From: a candidate division WOR-3 bacterium
GTDB lineage: Bacteria; SDB-A
Length of the DNA stretch: 45,641 bases
NCBI GenBank assembly: GCA_016926475.1
Contig: JAFGON010000096.1
Coordinates: 1-45,641 of the forward strand
Direction of reading: 5' to 3'
Below the pieces are notes generated by a model that had not been told where the DNA came from, made no database searches, and saw only the letters and a list, made by a program, of their open reading frames with translations. The number at the start of each line of letters is the position of its first letter. Positions within the stretch are counted from its first letter, which is position 1. Below, in pieces: positions 7,413-15,101 of the stretch. A program made the translations under genes and the position numbers.

Positions 7413-9251
7413 CTATTCAAAACGTCTTCTCTCGCTCAATTGTATAAGGTTTTTGATAGCTTGAAGATTCTTGCAATTAAGCCACCTTTTCTCGAATTTT
7501 CTGTTCAGCACTATCTGGGCGATAGCTGAAAGCGCTTGAAGGTGGAAGTTTCTTTCGTCCAACGATCCGATAACAACAAACACGGCTCTGACAGAGCTTT
7601 TTTCTTCTGAAAACACCAGGCCCTTAAGGGATCTCGCTACGATTATTTCAAAAATTTTTTCACCTTCGACTATAATGTGAGGAATCGCGACAAAAGGAGT
7701 GATTGCGGTCGAAGCCAGATTTTCTCTATCCATAAAAGATTTTTTTATCGTTTCCGTGTCGGCGTTTAATTTATCCGCTACGTCTTCGGAAATCATAGAA
7801 AAGAGTTCTTCAAGATTCATTTCAGCGTCGATGTCATAAACAAGGGCGTTGTCAATGAGTTTGTCGAATCTGTCGAAAACGATTTCGTCTCTGTCGGAGA
7901 TTACTTTTTTTAGTTCGAGCTCGAGAGAATCAGAATGCATTTTTTTATTCGTTATTCTCTCTACAAGATGCAAAAGAGCGTATTCGTTTTTATTCTTGAT
8001 TCTTCCGTACGCGAAGTAAAATATGACGGCGGTGAACACCAGAGCCATACTGGTCAGAACAGTCTTTATTCCCATGTCAACTATCAAAAAACAGTATAGT
8101 ATCACGCTCAGTATTTGCAGCCATGGATAAAGAGGACTTTTAAAGGTCGGCTGGTAGTTTTCGATCCGGCTTTCCCTCAATACAATCAAAGATATCTGTA
8201 TCAGTATATAAGTCAGAATAATACTCGTCGAAGCCACTTTGACCAAGTTTTCAAGTTTCAGAAAAAAAGCTGAAACAATTATTATCCCTGTCAAAACTAC
8301 CGCGAAAACAGGAGTTCTCGGATGAGAAGGAATCTTTCCAAAAATTTTAGGCAGTAATTTATCTCTCGAAAGAGCATAAGGATACCTAGAAGCCGCCATA
8401 ATTCCGGCGTTACCAGTTGAAATAAAAGCGAGCATAGCCGCTAAAGTCAGCGCGTAATAACCGAACCCACCGGAGAAGGTTTTTGCCGAATCGGCTATCG
8501 GAGTCAGACTTCCCGACAGAGAATCTGGAGTTAACGTACCGACCGCGACCATAGACATAAGAGAATAAAAAACGATTACTGTGAAGAGTGAAACAAATAA
8601 TCCAAGCGGCAAGTTCTTTCTGGGGTTTTTAACTTCTTCGGCCACAGTAGTTATTTTAAGAAGCCCTCCGTAAGCGACAAAGACAAATCCGCTCGTCTTC
8701 ATTATGGAGTTGATTCCGCCCGAGGAAAATCTCTCAAAGCGCATTATATCAATGTTTCCAATACCGACAATTATGTAAAATGATACGATCAGCACCAGGC
8801 CTACCACAACGATGCTTTGGAAAATCGCTGAGTCTTTTACGCCGATTATGTTGAGAAAAACAAAGAAAACGGACAAAGTGACTGCTGAAAAATATACGTT
8901 GACTCCTAAAATGATAAACAGAATTTCGGCAATACCAATAACCGCAAAAGCCGTTTTCATGGACAAACCCAGCCAGCTTATCAAGCCGCTTATAGTGCCC
9001 GTCAGAGGTCCCAGACTTCTCGTTATATAAAAATAATCGCCTCCGGCTTTCGGCATCGCCGAGGACAATTCCACAATGCTCAGCAAACCGAGCAACGCGA
9101 GGATTCCCGAAAATAAATAAGAGACGAAAACCGCAGGGCCTGTCTTTGAAAACGCCAAACCCGGCAAAATAAAGATTCCGGAACTTATCATGGTCCCTGT
9201 AGCTATGCAGTAAATTTCCAAAAAACCGAGGTCTTTTTTCAGGGAGTTCAT
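7413..9251 (-). CDS. APC-superfamily amino acid permease fused to a PTS EIIA-type domain
   Basis: 612 aa. Residues 1-~430 are an APC-superfamily amino acid/polyamine permease with about twelve membrane segments. The opening helix motif 'GTMISSGIFILPG' and 'AMPKAGGDYFYITRSLG' are typical. Residues ~450-600 form a cytoplasmic PTS EIIA type-2 (fructose/nitrogen) domain: 'FMDRENLASTAITPFVAIPH' with the phosphorylatable His at 525, then 'VFVVIGSLDERNFHLQALSAIAQ'. In PTS EIIA domains this His takes phosphate from HPr. Here it could report PTS or energy state to the transporter, which is inference. No EI, HPr or EIIB gene is in the window. ATG 9251 sits in an ATGA overlap with the upstream gene. Confidence 0.92.
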   Translation of the reverse strand: MNSLKKDLGFLEIYCIATGTMISSGIFILPGLAFSKTGPAVFVSYLFSGILALLGLLSIVELSSAMPKAGGDYFYITRSLGPLTGTISGLISWLGLSMKTAFAVIGIAEILFIILGVNVYFSAVTLSVFFVFLNIIGVKDSAIFQSIVVVGLVLIVSFYIIVGIGNIDIMRFERFSSGGINSIMKTSGFVFVAYGGLLKITTVAEEVKNPRKNLPLGLFVSLFTVIVFYSLMSMVAVGTLTPDSLSGSLTPIADSAKTFSGGFGYYALTLAAMLAFISTGNAGIMAASRYPYALSRDKLLPKIFGKIPSHPRTPVFAVVLTGIIIVSAFFLKLENLVKVASTSIILTYILIQISLIVLRESRIENYQPTFKSPLYPWLQILSVILYCFLIVDMGIKTVLTSMALVFTAVIFYFAYGRIKNKNEYALLHLVERITNKKMHSDSLELELKKVISDRDEIVFDRFDKLIDNALVYDIDAEMNLEELFSMISEDVADKLNADTETIKKSFMDRENLASTAITPFVAIPHIIVEGEKIFEIIVARSLKGLVFSEEKSSVRAVFVVIGSLDERNFHLQALSAIAQIVLNRKFEKRWLNCKNLQAIKNLIQLSERRRFE

Positions 9252-9796
9252 AATTTAAACTTCAATTCTTTCGTCACTTTGAAAGTTTTTTTTGCTTCAG
9301 GATCGGATAGAAGTGGCGGAGTGCATATAATTAAAGCTTTTAACCCCCCCCCCTTATCGAATTCAACCTGCCACTCGACTTTTTCCATTTCATAAAAAAG
9401 AATAATTTCGTCATCATCTTCATCTCTCCAAAAAACATCGGGAAAAATCTCTTTGAAACTGTCTTCTGTAGTTGATTTCGATATTATTAGAGGTTTTCCT
9501 GAAAGGAGAAAATCGCCCTTGAATGGTTGAAAAGGCGGATAAAAGTCACTGACGTTGATAAAGATATCCACTATTTTATCATTTTCGGCGTCGAACTCGA
9601 ATCCTTGAGAATAATAACTGAATTTCATGGACAGCGCGTTGGACCTGTCTTCTGGAGTTCCGAATTTCTTCAAAAGAGAGAAATCGTCAAAAATGCCGAC
9701 CTGGGAAAGCTTTAGATATTTAAAATCGAACTTTATCGGTATAGATGGTTTAGGGCCCCAATCGCATCCAGGAAATTTTTTTCTACCGAAAATCAT
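9248..9796 (-). CDS. Hypothetical protein carrying an internal G10 tract
   Basis: 182 aa, unrecognised. It begins at ATG 9796 with an AGAGG-like site upstream and a plausible promoter at 9817-9844. Features seen: 'FDFKYLKLSQVGIFDDFSLLKKFGTPEDRSN' (here in pieces), a beta-rich middle with many aromatic residues, a very acidic stretch 'WRDEDDDEIILFYEM', and a C-terminal 'FDKGGGLKALIICTPP'. There is no signal peptide or membrane segment. The GGG is encoded by ten consecutive G (9344-9353), so a one-base slip would truncate the last ~35 residues and disturb the ATGA coupling to the permease. It is the first gene of the long minus operon. Confidence 0.7.
   Translation of the reverse strand: MIFGRKKFPGCDWGPKPSIPIKFDFKYLKLSQVGIFDDFSLLKKFGTPEDRSNALSMKFSYYSQGFEFDAENDKIVDIFINVSDFYPPFQPFKGDFLLSGKPLIISKSTTEDSFKEIFPDVFWRDEDDDEIILFYEMEKVEWQVEFDKGGGLKALIICTPPLLSDPEAKKTFKVTKELKFKL
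9344..9353 (-). repeat. Homopolymeric G10 tract inside a coding region
   Basis: Ten consecutive C on the plus strand, G10 in the sense of the gene at 9248-9796, encoding the end of Lys and three Gly. Mononucleotide G/C tracts of this length are known slippage sites in phase-variable genes of other bacteria. A sequencing or assembly length error is the alternative; the current length keeps the frame open. Confidence 0.9.
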
Positions 9797-9816
9797 TTTT
9801 CCTCTTCATACCTTCA

Positions 9817-9844
9817 ATTTTAACGGGATTTCTCGTCGGTGCAA
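9817..9844 (-). promoter_or_regulatory. Likely sigma70-type promoter of the operon 9796 to 1
   Basis: On the minus strand TTGCAC (9844-9839) and TAAAAT (9822-9817) are separated by 16 bases, with the start codon 21 bases beyond the -10. It lies just downstream of the tRNA-Pro terminator, where a new promoter is required if that terminator works. The -35 match is moderate (three of six). Confidence 0.45.
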
Positions 9845-9866
9845 GAAGCAAAAAATATTTCCTTTG

Positions 9867-9896
9867 ACAAAAAAAAGAGGGATTTTTATCCCTCTT
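9867..9896 (-). terminator. Rho-independent terminator after tRNA-Pro
   Basis: Read on the minus strand: a perfect 9-bp stem (9888-9896 pairing with 9875-9883) with a 4-base loop, followed by a run of eight T. It is placed 12 bases after the 3' end of tRNA-Pro and would end the subtilase/tRNA transcript. Confidence 0.88.
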
Positions 9897-9908
9897 ACAC
9901 ATTATAAA

Positions 9909-9982
9909 TCGGGGCGAGAGGATTTGAACCTCCGGCTTCTTGGTCCCGAACCAAGCGCGCTACCGGGCTGCGCTACGCCCCG
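9909..9982 (-). tRNA. tRNA-Pro (anticodon CGG)
   Basis: 74 nt including the discriminator A. The acceptor stem CGGGGCG pairs with CGCCCCG (9910-9916). The anticodon stem CTTGG/CCAAG holds loop TTCGGGA with anticodon CGG, reading CCG. The T arm contains GGTTCAAATCC. The 3' CCA is not encoded, so a CCA-adding enzyme is needed. It lies only 12 bases after the stop of the subtilase gene on the same strand and is followed by a strong terminator, so it may be transcribed partly from the protease promoter. Confidence 0.96.
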
Positions 9983-9994
9983 AACAAAAACTTT

Positions 9995-12364
9995 TTATTC
10001 AAAAATAAAAACTTTAGAATAAACTTTTCCGTATTCAGTTGTCAACAAATAGATGTAACTTCCCGTGGGCATGTTTCCGGCGGGTAAATCAATTGAATGA
10101 CCTCCCGCGGTCTTCTGACCTTCGTAGGCGGTCGCTACCTCTCTTCCCGTCACGTCAAAAGCTTTGAGTGAGACGAGTCCGGAAGACGGCAGAAAGTAGT
10201 CCACTCTCACTGAATTTCGGGTGAAGTCATATTTTGCCGACAATGCAAGCTGCACTTCTCTGCCGGGTATAATGACTTCCTCAACTCCATTTTGCAGACA
10301 CACTACGACACCGACAGGCCAGCCATAGTAATAACTGAAATCTGCGAGTTCTTCCCAACCTCCGGTATTTGTCCAAGCCCAGTCGCTCTTGTCTGCTATG
10401 TAGGAATTCTCATTTGCCGGGAACGGATACGACGAAGAATTTGCGTATGTGAAACCGACGAGAACCCACATGTCTCCTGTGGCGTTGATGGGTACGTGGT
10501 TCGCTCCGAGAGCGATATCATACCATTGTTCGGAACCTGTAACCGAAAAAGACGACATGAGCAAAGTGTCGCCGGGGTTGGTCGAAGACCCGTCGCCAAA
10601 AATGTAAAATTTCGCGTCGTTTGCGGGGTTGCTTCCGTCAGAAAGCATGAACAACACCCTTTCGATATAACGTCCCGAATAGGGTGACAATTCCGTGGGT
10701 GTAAACCTCACTCCCATCCCCATCCATTCCGGGGGATCTCCGTAATTAAAAGTTGTTCCAACAGTTCCCCAGTCCCAATAAGTCAATGTGTCGCACTGTG
10801 ATGCCGGTTCTGTTTCAATCGTGAAAACAGCGTCGCTGACGTCATAAACAGTTGAAGGGTGATTGTAATCTCTCACTCTGACAAGGCATTGTGAAGAAGG
10901 AGCGTTGGGAATCGTCCATGACCTTGAATTGCCCGTCACGTTGCTCGCGACAGAAATCCAAGTCGATCCGTTGTTCGTGCTGTAGTGAACGTCAAAATTT
11001 GAGACATTATTGTCTGTCCATGTTATGTTGTGCGAAGATCCTATATACCAATGCTCCCCACCGTTTGGTGCCGTGACGGTTATCGAAGTGTCGGGCGCTG
11101 TCCCCTGCACCGAAGCGTAGGCGTTTATCTTTCCGGCTCCCATGTACCCACTGTTGTAGTAACTGCAGGAAGGCATGGAGTCGGCAGCGTCGTAGAGCCT
11201 TTGAATAATCTGTGTGTTATTTTCACCGGGGAATTGGCATCTCATCAATGTGATGAGACCCGCTGTAATGGGGCAGGCCATCGATGTTCCGTCCATGTAG
11301 GCGTATGTTCCAAAGGGCACTGTCGAGTATATGTTGACTCCTGGCGCTGATATATCTATCCATGTCCCGTAGTTGGAAAAATTTGCTTTCTGGTTTGAAG
11401 AATTTGTAGCGGCTACGGCTATAGTGTTGTCTCCAGCCGCTGGATAGTATGGAGAAGACGTGTTGTAATTTCCGGCAGCGGCTACACAGACTACATCGTA
11501 ATTGTTGTAGGCGTCGTTGATGGCGGTCGCTATTGATGAAATTGGAGAACTGGCGACCCAGCTCATCGAGATAGCATCCGCTCCGTTTTGCGCTGAAAAG
11601 TTGATTCCCTGGACTATCGCTGAAACGTTAAGTTCTGTCCTGATTCCTATCAGTCCGATGCCGAATCCTATAGAAGAAATTCCAGTCGAGTTGTTTGTCA
11701 CTGCGGCGGCACATCCTGAACAGTGTGTTCCGTGATCATAACTAGCGTTAGGTGGAGTCGGGTCGTTATCGTTGCTGACATAGTCGTACCCCGTAATGTA
11801 ATTTCCGGCGAGATCCGCGTGTCCTTTTTCGCAGGCATCATCGACTATTGCCACTATGTGAGAATGGTTCCCTGTCTGGATGTCCCAAGCCGCTGGAGCC
11901 TGGATGTTGGGTAAAAACCACTGACTCGAATAAGATGGATCATTGGGAGTGAGAAAAGGTTCCCATGAATTAAAAGGCGTTATCCCCGCCATTTCCATTT
12001 GAAAGTTCAGTTCGCAGAAATCGACCCAGGGGTTGTGCGTAAAAGCATTTACGCTGGAAACAGCTCTATCGTCTCGCGTTGAAGAGAAAACATAGATTAA
12101 ATCCAAACCGTAGTCTATGTTTCTGCCGTAATCGTAATCCGGGATCAATTGATCGTAGGATACGATTTCGTACTCCGAAAATATTGAATTCAACGAAGGG
12201 ATATTCGACGATACGAGACCGTCGGCCACTTCGAATGTGATTTCATCTCTGGAGCTGTTTCTGAATTTTACAATCACTTCACCGGGTTTGTGTACCATAG
12301 CACCTGCTACAGCAGTCGTAGCGATAAAAACCGCCAAACATGCTAAAATCAATCGACACTTCAA
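9995..12364 (-). CDS. Secreted subtilisin-like (S8) serine peptidase with C-terminal sorting-type domain
   Basis: 789 aa. The TTG start at 12364 is supported by AAAGGAGG five bases upstream and an immediate signal peptide (residues 1-~22, 'LILACLAVFIATTAVAGA'). A propeptide-like region (~25-130) precedes the S8 domain. The triad is visible: D175 ('VAIVDD'), H211 ('YDHGTHCSG') and S361 ('DGTSMACPITAG'), with oxyanion N299 ('AAGNYN'). Residues ~415-510 form an Ig/FN3-like domain ('TAPNGGEHWYIGSSHNITWT'). Residues ~515-690 look like a beta-sandwich domain. The last ~80 residues resemble FlgD-like/type IX secretion C-terminal domains ('LKAFDVTGREVAT', 'LPTGSY'-like 'MPTGSYIYLL'). It is probably exported for extracellular protein degradation. 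Confidence 0.93.
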   Translation of the reverse strand: MKCRLILACLAVFIATTAVAGAMVHKPGEVIVKFRNSSRDEITFEVADGLVSSNIPSLNSIFSEYEIVSYDQLIPDYDYGRNIDYGLDLIYVFSSTRDDRAVSSVNAFTHNPWVDFCELNFQMEMAGITPFNSWEPFLTPNDPSYSSQWFLPNIQAPAAWDIQTGNHSHIVAIVDDACEKGHADLAGNYITGYDYVSNDNDPTPPNASYDHGTHCSGCAAAVTNNSTGISSIGFGIGLIGIRTELNVSAIVQGINFSAQNGADAISMSWVASSPISSIATAINDAYNNYDVVCVAAAGNYNTSSPYYPAAGDNTIAVAATNSSNQKANFSNYGTWIDISAPGVNIYSTVPFGTYAYMDGTSMACPITAGLITLMRCQFPGENNTQIIQRLYDAADSMPSCSYYNSGYMGAGKINAYASVQGTAPDTSITVTAPNGGEHWYIGSSHNITWTDNNVSNFDVHYSTNNGSTWISVASNVTGNSRSWTIPNAPSSQCLVRVRDYNHPSTVYDVSDAVFTIETEPASQCDTLTYWDWGTVGTTFNYGDPPEWMGMGVRFTPTELSPYSGRYIERVLFMLSDGSNPANDAKFYIFGDGSSTNPGDTLLMSSFSVTGSEQWYDIALGANHVPINATGDMWVLVGFTYANSSSYPFPANENSYIADKSDWAWTNTGGWEELADFSYYYGWPVGVVVCLQNGVEEVIIPGREVQLALSAKYDFTRNSVRVDYFLPSSGLVSLKAFDVTGREVATAYEGQKTAGGHSIDLPAGNMPTGSYIYLLTTEYGKVYSKVFIFE

Positions 12365-12384
12365 AATGCCTCCTTTTTATTTTC

Positions 12385-12413
12385 TTGAAACTATTTATGA
12401 AATCACTTAATAT
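12385..12413 (+). promoter_or_regulatory. Candidate promoter for the GDDxY-repeat operon
   Basis: TTGAAA (12385-12390) and TAATAT (12408-12413) with a 17-base spacer; the start codon is 26 bases beyond the -10. The spacing is ideal, while the -10 matches consensus in four of six bases. The 75-base divergent gap between the subtilase and this operon is where promoters must lie. Confidence 0.45.
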
Positions 12414-12439
12414 TTAAAGAATATATCACAAATAGGCTT

Positions 12440-14227
12440 ATGAGACAAATTATCTGTATTGTAATTTTAGTATCCCAACCCCTTTTTTCTCAGGAAGTTC
12501 CCCGTGACGAATACGATCATCCTCCTGAAGATTATTACAAAAAATTTATCCCTTTAGCTCTCAGCGTCCTGAGAACCTCCGAAAGCGACGTAGGTTTTGA
12601 ATTCTCCAACCCTCCTGCCCTTTTTGCAGAATCTCTTAAAACAGTCCTCAGAAAACCGCTTTCAGGAAGCGATAAAATGAAAGAAATCATGGAGAACATC
12701 GAAAATCTCGATATCCGAAGGGTTTATCCTATTTTTTGTTCTCTTTCCCTGTTTTTCAAATCTTCTATGACGGTTGCTGACTATACAAATCCGGAATTAT
12801 TTTTGGGAGAATGCCAAATGGTTTTATCAGAAACTTTCGGTGAACACCAAGACACCCTGTTATCTCTTGCCGGCTCACTGCTCAAAGACGACGCGGCTCT
12901 TCTCAACCTCGACCCGTATGAAGAATACGCTCTTTCACTCGAATACAGATCATTCGTGACTTCTTTCACGCTTTTCGCTTGCCAAATAGACCTCTCGGGC
13001 CATGCGGCGGTCTTCAACGCTCTGCTCGAACACTCGGATTTCGGTCTTTTTGACGGGGATGCAAGTCCCTGTCCTTATTCAGAAGGCGAAATTGTGAAAT
13101 GGAAAGACACACCACAAGGTCCAATAATAATCGGAGGATTGGGTTCAAACGTCTACAGGTTCAAAACAGGGATAATAATAGACATGGGCGGAGACGACGT
13201 ATATTACATCGGTGAAAATTTTTATTCCGTAACCATGATAATAGACGCCGAAGGAGACGACAAATATTTCGGAACAGACGATTTCTCAATAGCCGGAACT
13301 TTTGGCGGTGTTTCAGTTCTTATAGACAGCTCCGGCGACGACTTGTACCGGGGAGGCTACGCATCTGTAGCCTCCTCAATTTTCGGAATATCCCTTCTTG
13401 AAGACATTGAAGGAGACGACACATATTTGGGAAAAGTTGGTACCTGCGGTTCTTCAGCATGCGGAGTAGCGTCTCTGATAGACAGGTCAGGAGAAGACAG
13501 GTTTATTTCATACGCATACTCCCAGGGTTGCTCGGGGGTTTCCGGAGTCGGAATTTTCGCTGACATTGAAGGAAATGATTCCTACATCTGCAAGGGAGCG
13601 TATTTGGACGATTTAAGGTTCAGCCAGAGATACCTCTCTTTCGGTCAGGGTTTTTCAATAGGCCTCAGGCCGGATCTGCCCGGAGGGTTTGGATTGCTCC
13701 TCGACGGCGGCGGCAACGACTCCTACGACGCCGACGTCTTCTCGCAAGCTTGTTCCTACTGGTACGGTTTCGGAGGAATTTACGACAAGTCAGGAAACGA
13801 CAGCTATTTAGCTTCCCAATACTCACAGGGATCAGGAGTTCACCTCGCGCTTGGTATACTTTTGGACAGTGACGGAGACGACACATACATAAGCAAATCT
13901 GTCTCTCAGGGCTGCGGACACGACTTTTCGACAGGAATACTCGTCGATGAAGGCGGCGACGATTTTTACAGCGCCGAAGGTCTTTGTCAAGGTGCCGGAA
14001 ACGCCAATTCATGGAGCATTTTCGTTGAATCCGCCGGAGACGACCTCTACTCCGTCAAAATCTCTGAAAATTCCCGTGGATGGTCCGACACTCGACGCGG
14101 CTACAGGGGGACGGGTTTGTTTCTCGACATACGAGGTGACGATTCCTACCTTGGAATAGGCGATGATTCACTTGTGTTTTTAAGACCTGATCTCGGTTTA
14201 TTCGCTGATATCGAGGACGGGTTTTGA
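12440..14227 (+). CDS. Exported protein with twelve GDDxY repeats
   Basis: 595 aa from ATG 12440. Residues 1-~18 form a signal peptide ('IICIVILVSQPLFSQ'). Residues ~20-245 are a mostly helical unique region. Residues ~248-572 contain twelve copies of a motif of the form [SEGD]G[DN]Dx[YF], spaced roughly 25-40 residues apart and separated by 'SQGxxxxxGxxxLxD'-like segments ('LLDSDGDDTYISKSVSQG', 'ILVDEGGDDFYSAEG'). The periodicity and Gly/Asp turns suggest a beta-solenoid, perhaps binding calcium as RTX repeats do, although the RTX nonapeptide GGxGxDxUx is not followed. I do not recognise a named family. It is followed by a TTGA overlap with the HEAT-repeat gene, so the two are probably made together and act in the envelope. 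Confidence 0.82.
   Translation: MRQIICIVILVSQPLFSQEVPRDEYDHPPEDYYKKFIPLALSVLRTSESDVGFEFSNPPALFAESLKTVLRKPLSGSDKMKEIMENIENLDIRRVYPIFCSLSLFFKSSMTVADYTNPELFLGECQMVLSETFGEHQDTLLSLAGSLLKDDAALLNLDPYEEYALSLEYRSFVTSFTLFACQIDLSGHAAVFNALLEHSDFGLFDGDASPCPYSEGEIVKWKDTPQGPIIIGGLGSNVYRFKTGIIIDMGGDDVYYIGENFYSVTMIIDAEGDDKYFGTDDFSIAGTFGGVSVLIDSSGDDLYRGGYASVASSIFGISLLEDIEGDDTYLGKVGTCGSSACGVASLIDRSGEDRFISYAYSQGCSGVSGVGIFADIEGNDSYICKGAYLDDLRFSQRYLSFGQGFSIGLRPDLPGGFGLLLDGGGNDSYDADVFSQACSYWYGFGGIYDKSGNDSYLASQYSQGSGVHLALGILLDSDGDDTYISKSVSQGCGHDFSTGILVDEGGDDFYSAEGLCQGAGNANSWSIFVESAGDDLYSVKISENSRGWSDTRRGYRGTGLFLDIRGDDSYLGIGDDSLVFLRPDLGLFADIEDGF
13187..14149 (+). repeat. Coding repeat region: twelve GDDxY motifs
   Basis: Protein-level tandem repeats in the gene at 12440-14227. 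The first copy (G250-Y255) is GGDDVY and the last (R565-Y570) is RGDDSY. Copies differ at the DNA level, so this is an old repeat under protein-level selection and not a recent tandem duplication. Confidence 0.85.
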
Positions 14228-15099
14228 TTTTTTTAACGACGTTTTTTTTGCCTTTTTTTGTCTCTTCAACAGACCTGACCGTATTAGACAGCCTTTTCGT
14301 CAGGGCATCGGTCGGAAGATACGACTGGATAGAACTCAACGAACCCGCTAGAGAATCTTTCGCCCGGATGGAAGGAGACTACGTCCTCGATTTTTTGACT
14401 TCCAAACTCAAACATGCTTCCGCCAGAGAATTTTTAGCCATAACAGAGATTTTCAAAATCATGGGCATCCGAACCCGGGAGCGGCTGCTTTCTCTTATGG
14501 AAAATGAAGATGAAGACTTGAAGATCTCAGCTGTCTACATTTCAGGCGAAATGGAAGACTCCTTTCTAATAAACAGAGCCTCAAATCTTTCTCAAGACGA
14601 AAACTGGAGGGTCAGGGCAAACGTAGCGAGAATTCTCGGCAATTCATGCGACCCCTTTTTAATCCCTGTGATAAAAGATATGTTGGATGATTTCTACCCC
14701 ACGGTAAGGCTCAACGCTCTCGTCTCACTCGGCAAATTTGATGATTTACCTTTTGATGTTCTGCTGAGAACAGCCGACCTTTTATGCGACTCGAATTTAT
14801 TTGTCCGTGAAAAAGCCGTTGAAATACTTCTGATAGAAGATTCAATTTCTGCAGAGATTTTACTTCAAAACAGCGATTTTTACCTCGATGAATCGAGAGA
14901 TCAATTTCTTGTTTTTTTCATGAAATCTTCACACTCTGAAGCCGTAAAAGTCTTAGAGAGTTTTTTGACAACAGCTTCAGACATTGAAAATACCGCCGTT
15001 TCAATAAATTTGAAATTTTACAACCCCGATCTATGGAATGCTCTGGAAAATTTTTGGACTGGTTCGAGTTCGAACATCAACAGCGAAACTGGAGAATAA
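14224..15099 (+). CDS. Exported HEAT-repeat protein
   Basis: 291 aa. It starts at TTG 14224, overlapping the upstream stop (TTGA); GAGG lies about eight bases upstream. The N-terminus is a short signal peptide ('MIFLTTFFLPFFVSST'). The rest is alpha-solenoid: helix pairs with the HEAT/PBS-lyase pattern 'NWRVRANVARILGN' (~120-135), 'YPTVRLNALVSLGKF' (~155-170) and 'NLFVREKAVEIL' (~185-200). Such repeats usually hold a protein partner; coupling to the GDDxY protein suggests that one as partner, which is inference. The C-terminal tail is Ser/Asn-rich. Confidence 0.8.
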   Translation: MIFLTTFFLPFFVSSTDLTVLDSLFVRASVGRYDWIELNEPARESFARMEGDYVLDFLTSKLKHASAREFLAITEIFKIMGIRTRERLLSLMENEDEDLKISAVYISGEMEDSFLINRASNLSQDENWRVRANVARILGNSCDPFLIPVIKDMLDDFYPTVRLNALVSLGKFDDLPFDVLLRTADLLCDSNLFVREKAVEILLIEDSISAEILLQNSDFYLDESRDQFLVFFMKSSHSEAVKVLESFLTTASDIENTAVSINLKFYNPDLWNALENFWTGSSSNINSETGE

Positions 15100-15101
15100 A
15101 T

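Noticed and set aside
10396-10599. Short minus frame inside the first subtilase
   Set aside because: It is out of frame with a continuous 789-aa peptidase and shows no own signals.
13665-14012. Arg/Cys-rich minus frame under the GDDxY repeats
   Set aside because: Its composition is the antisense of repeated GAC/GAT and GGA codons; the plus-strand repeat protein explains the region.
13187-14149. Regular DNA spacing that could be mistaken for a CRISPR array
   Set aside because: The repeats are coding, diverged at the DNA level and in frame; there are no identical repeats with unique spacers.
13187-14149. RTX-toxin repeats
   Set aside because: The motif GGxGxDxUx is not present; only a GDDxY core recurs and spacing is far longer than nine residues.
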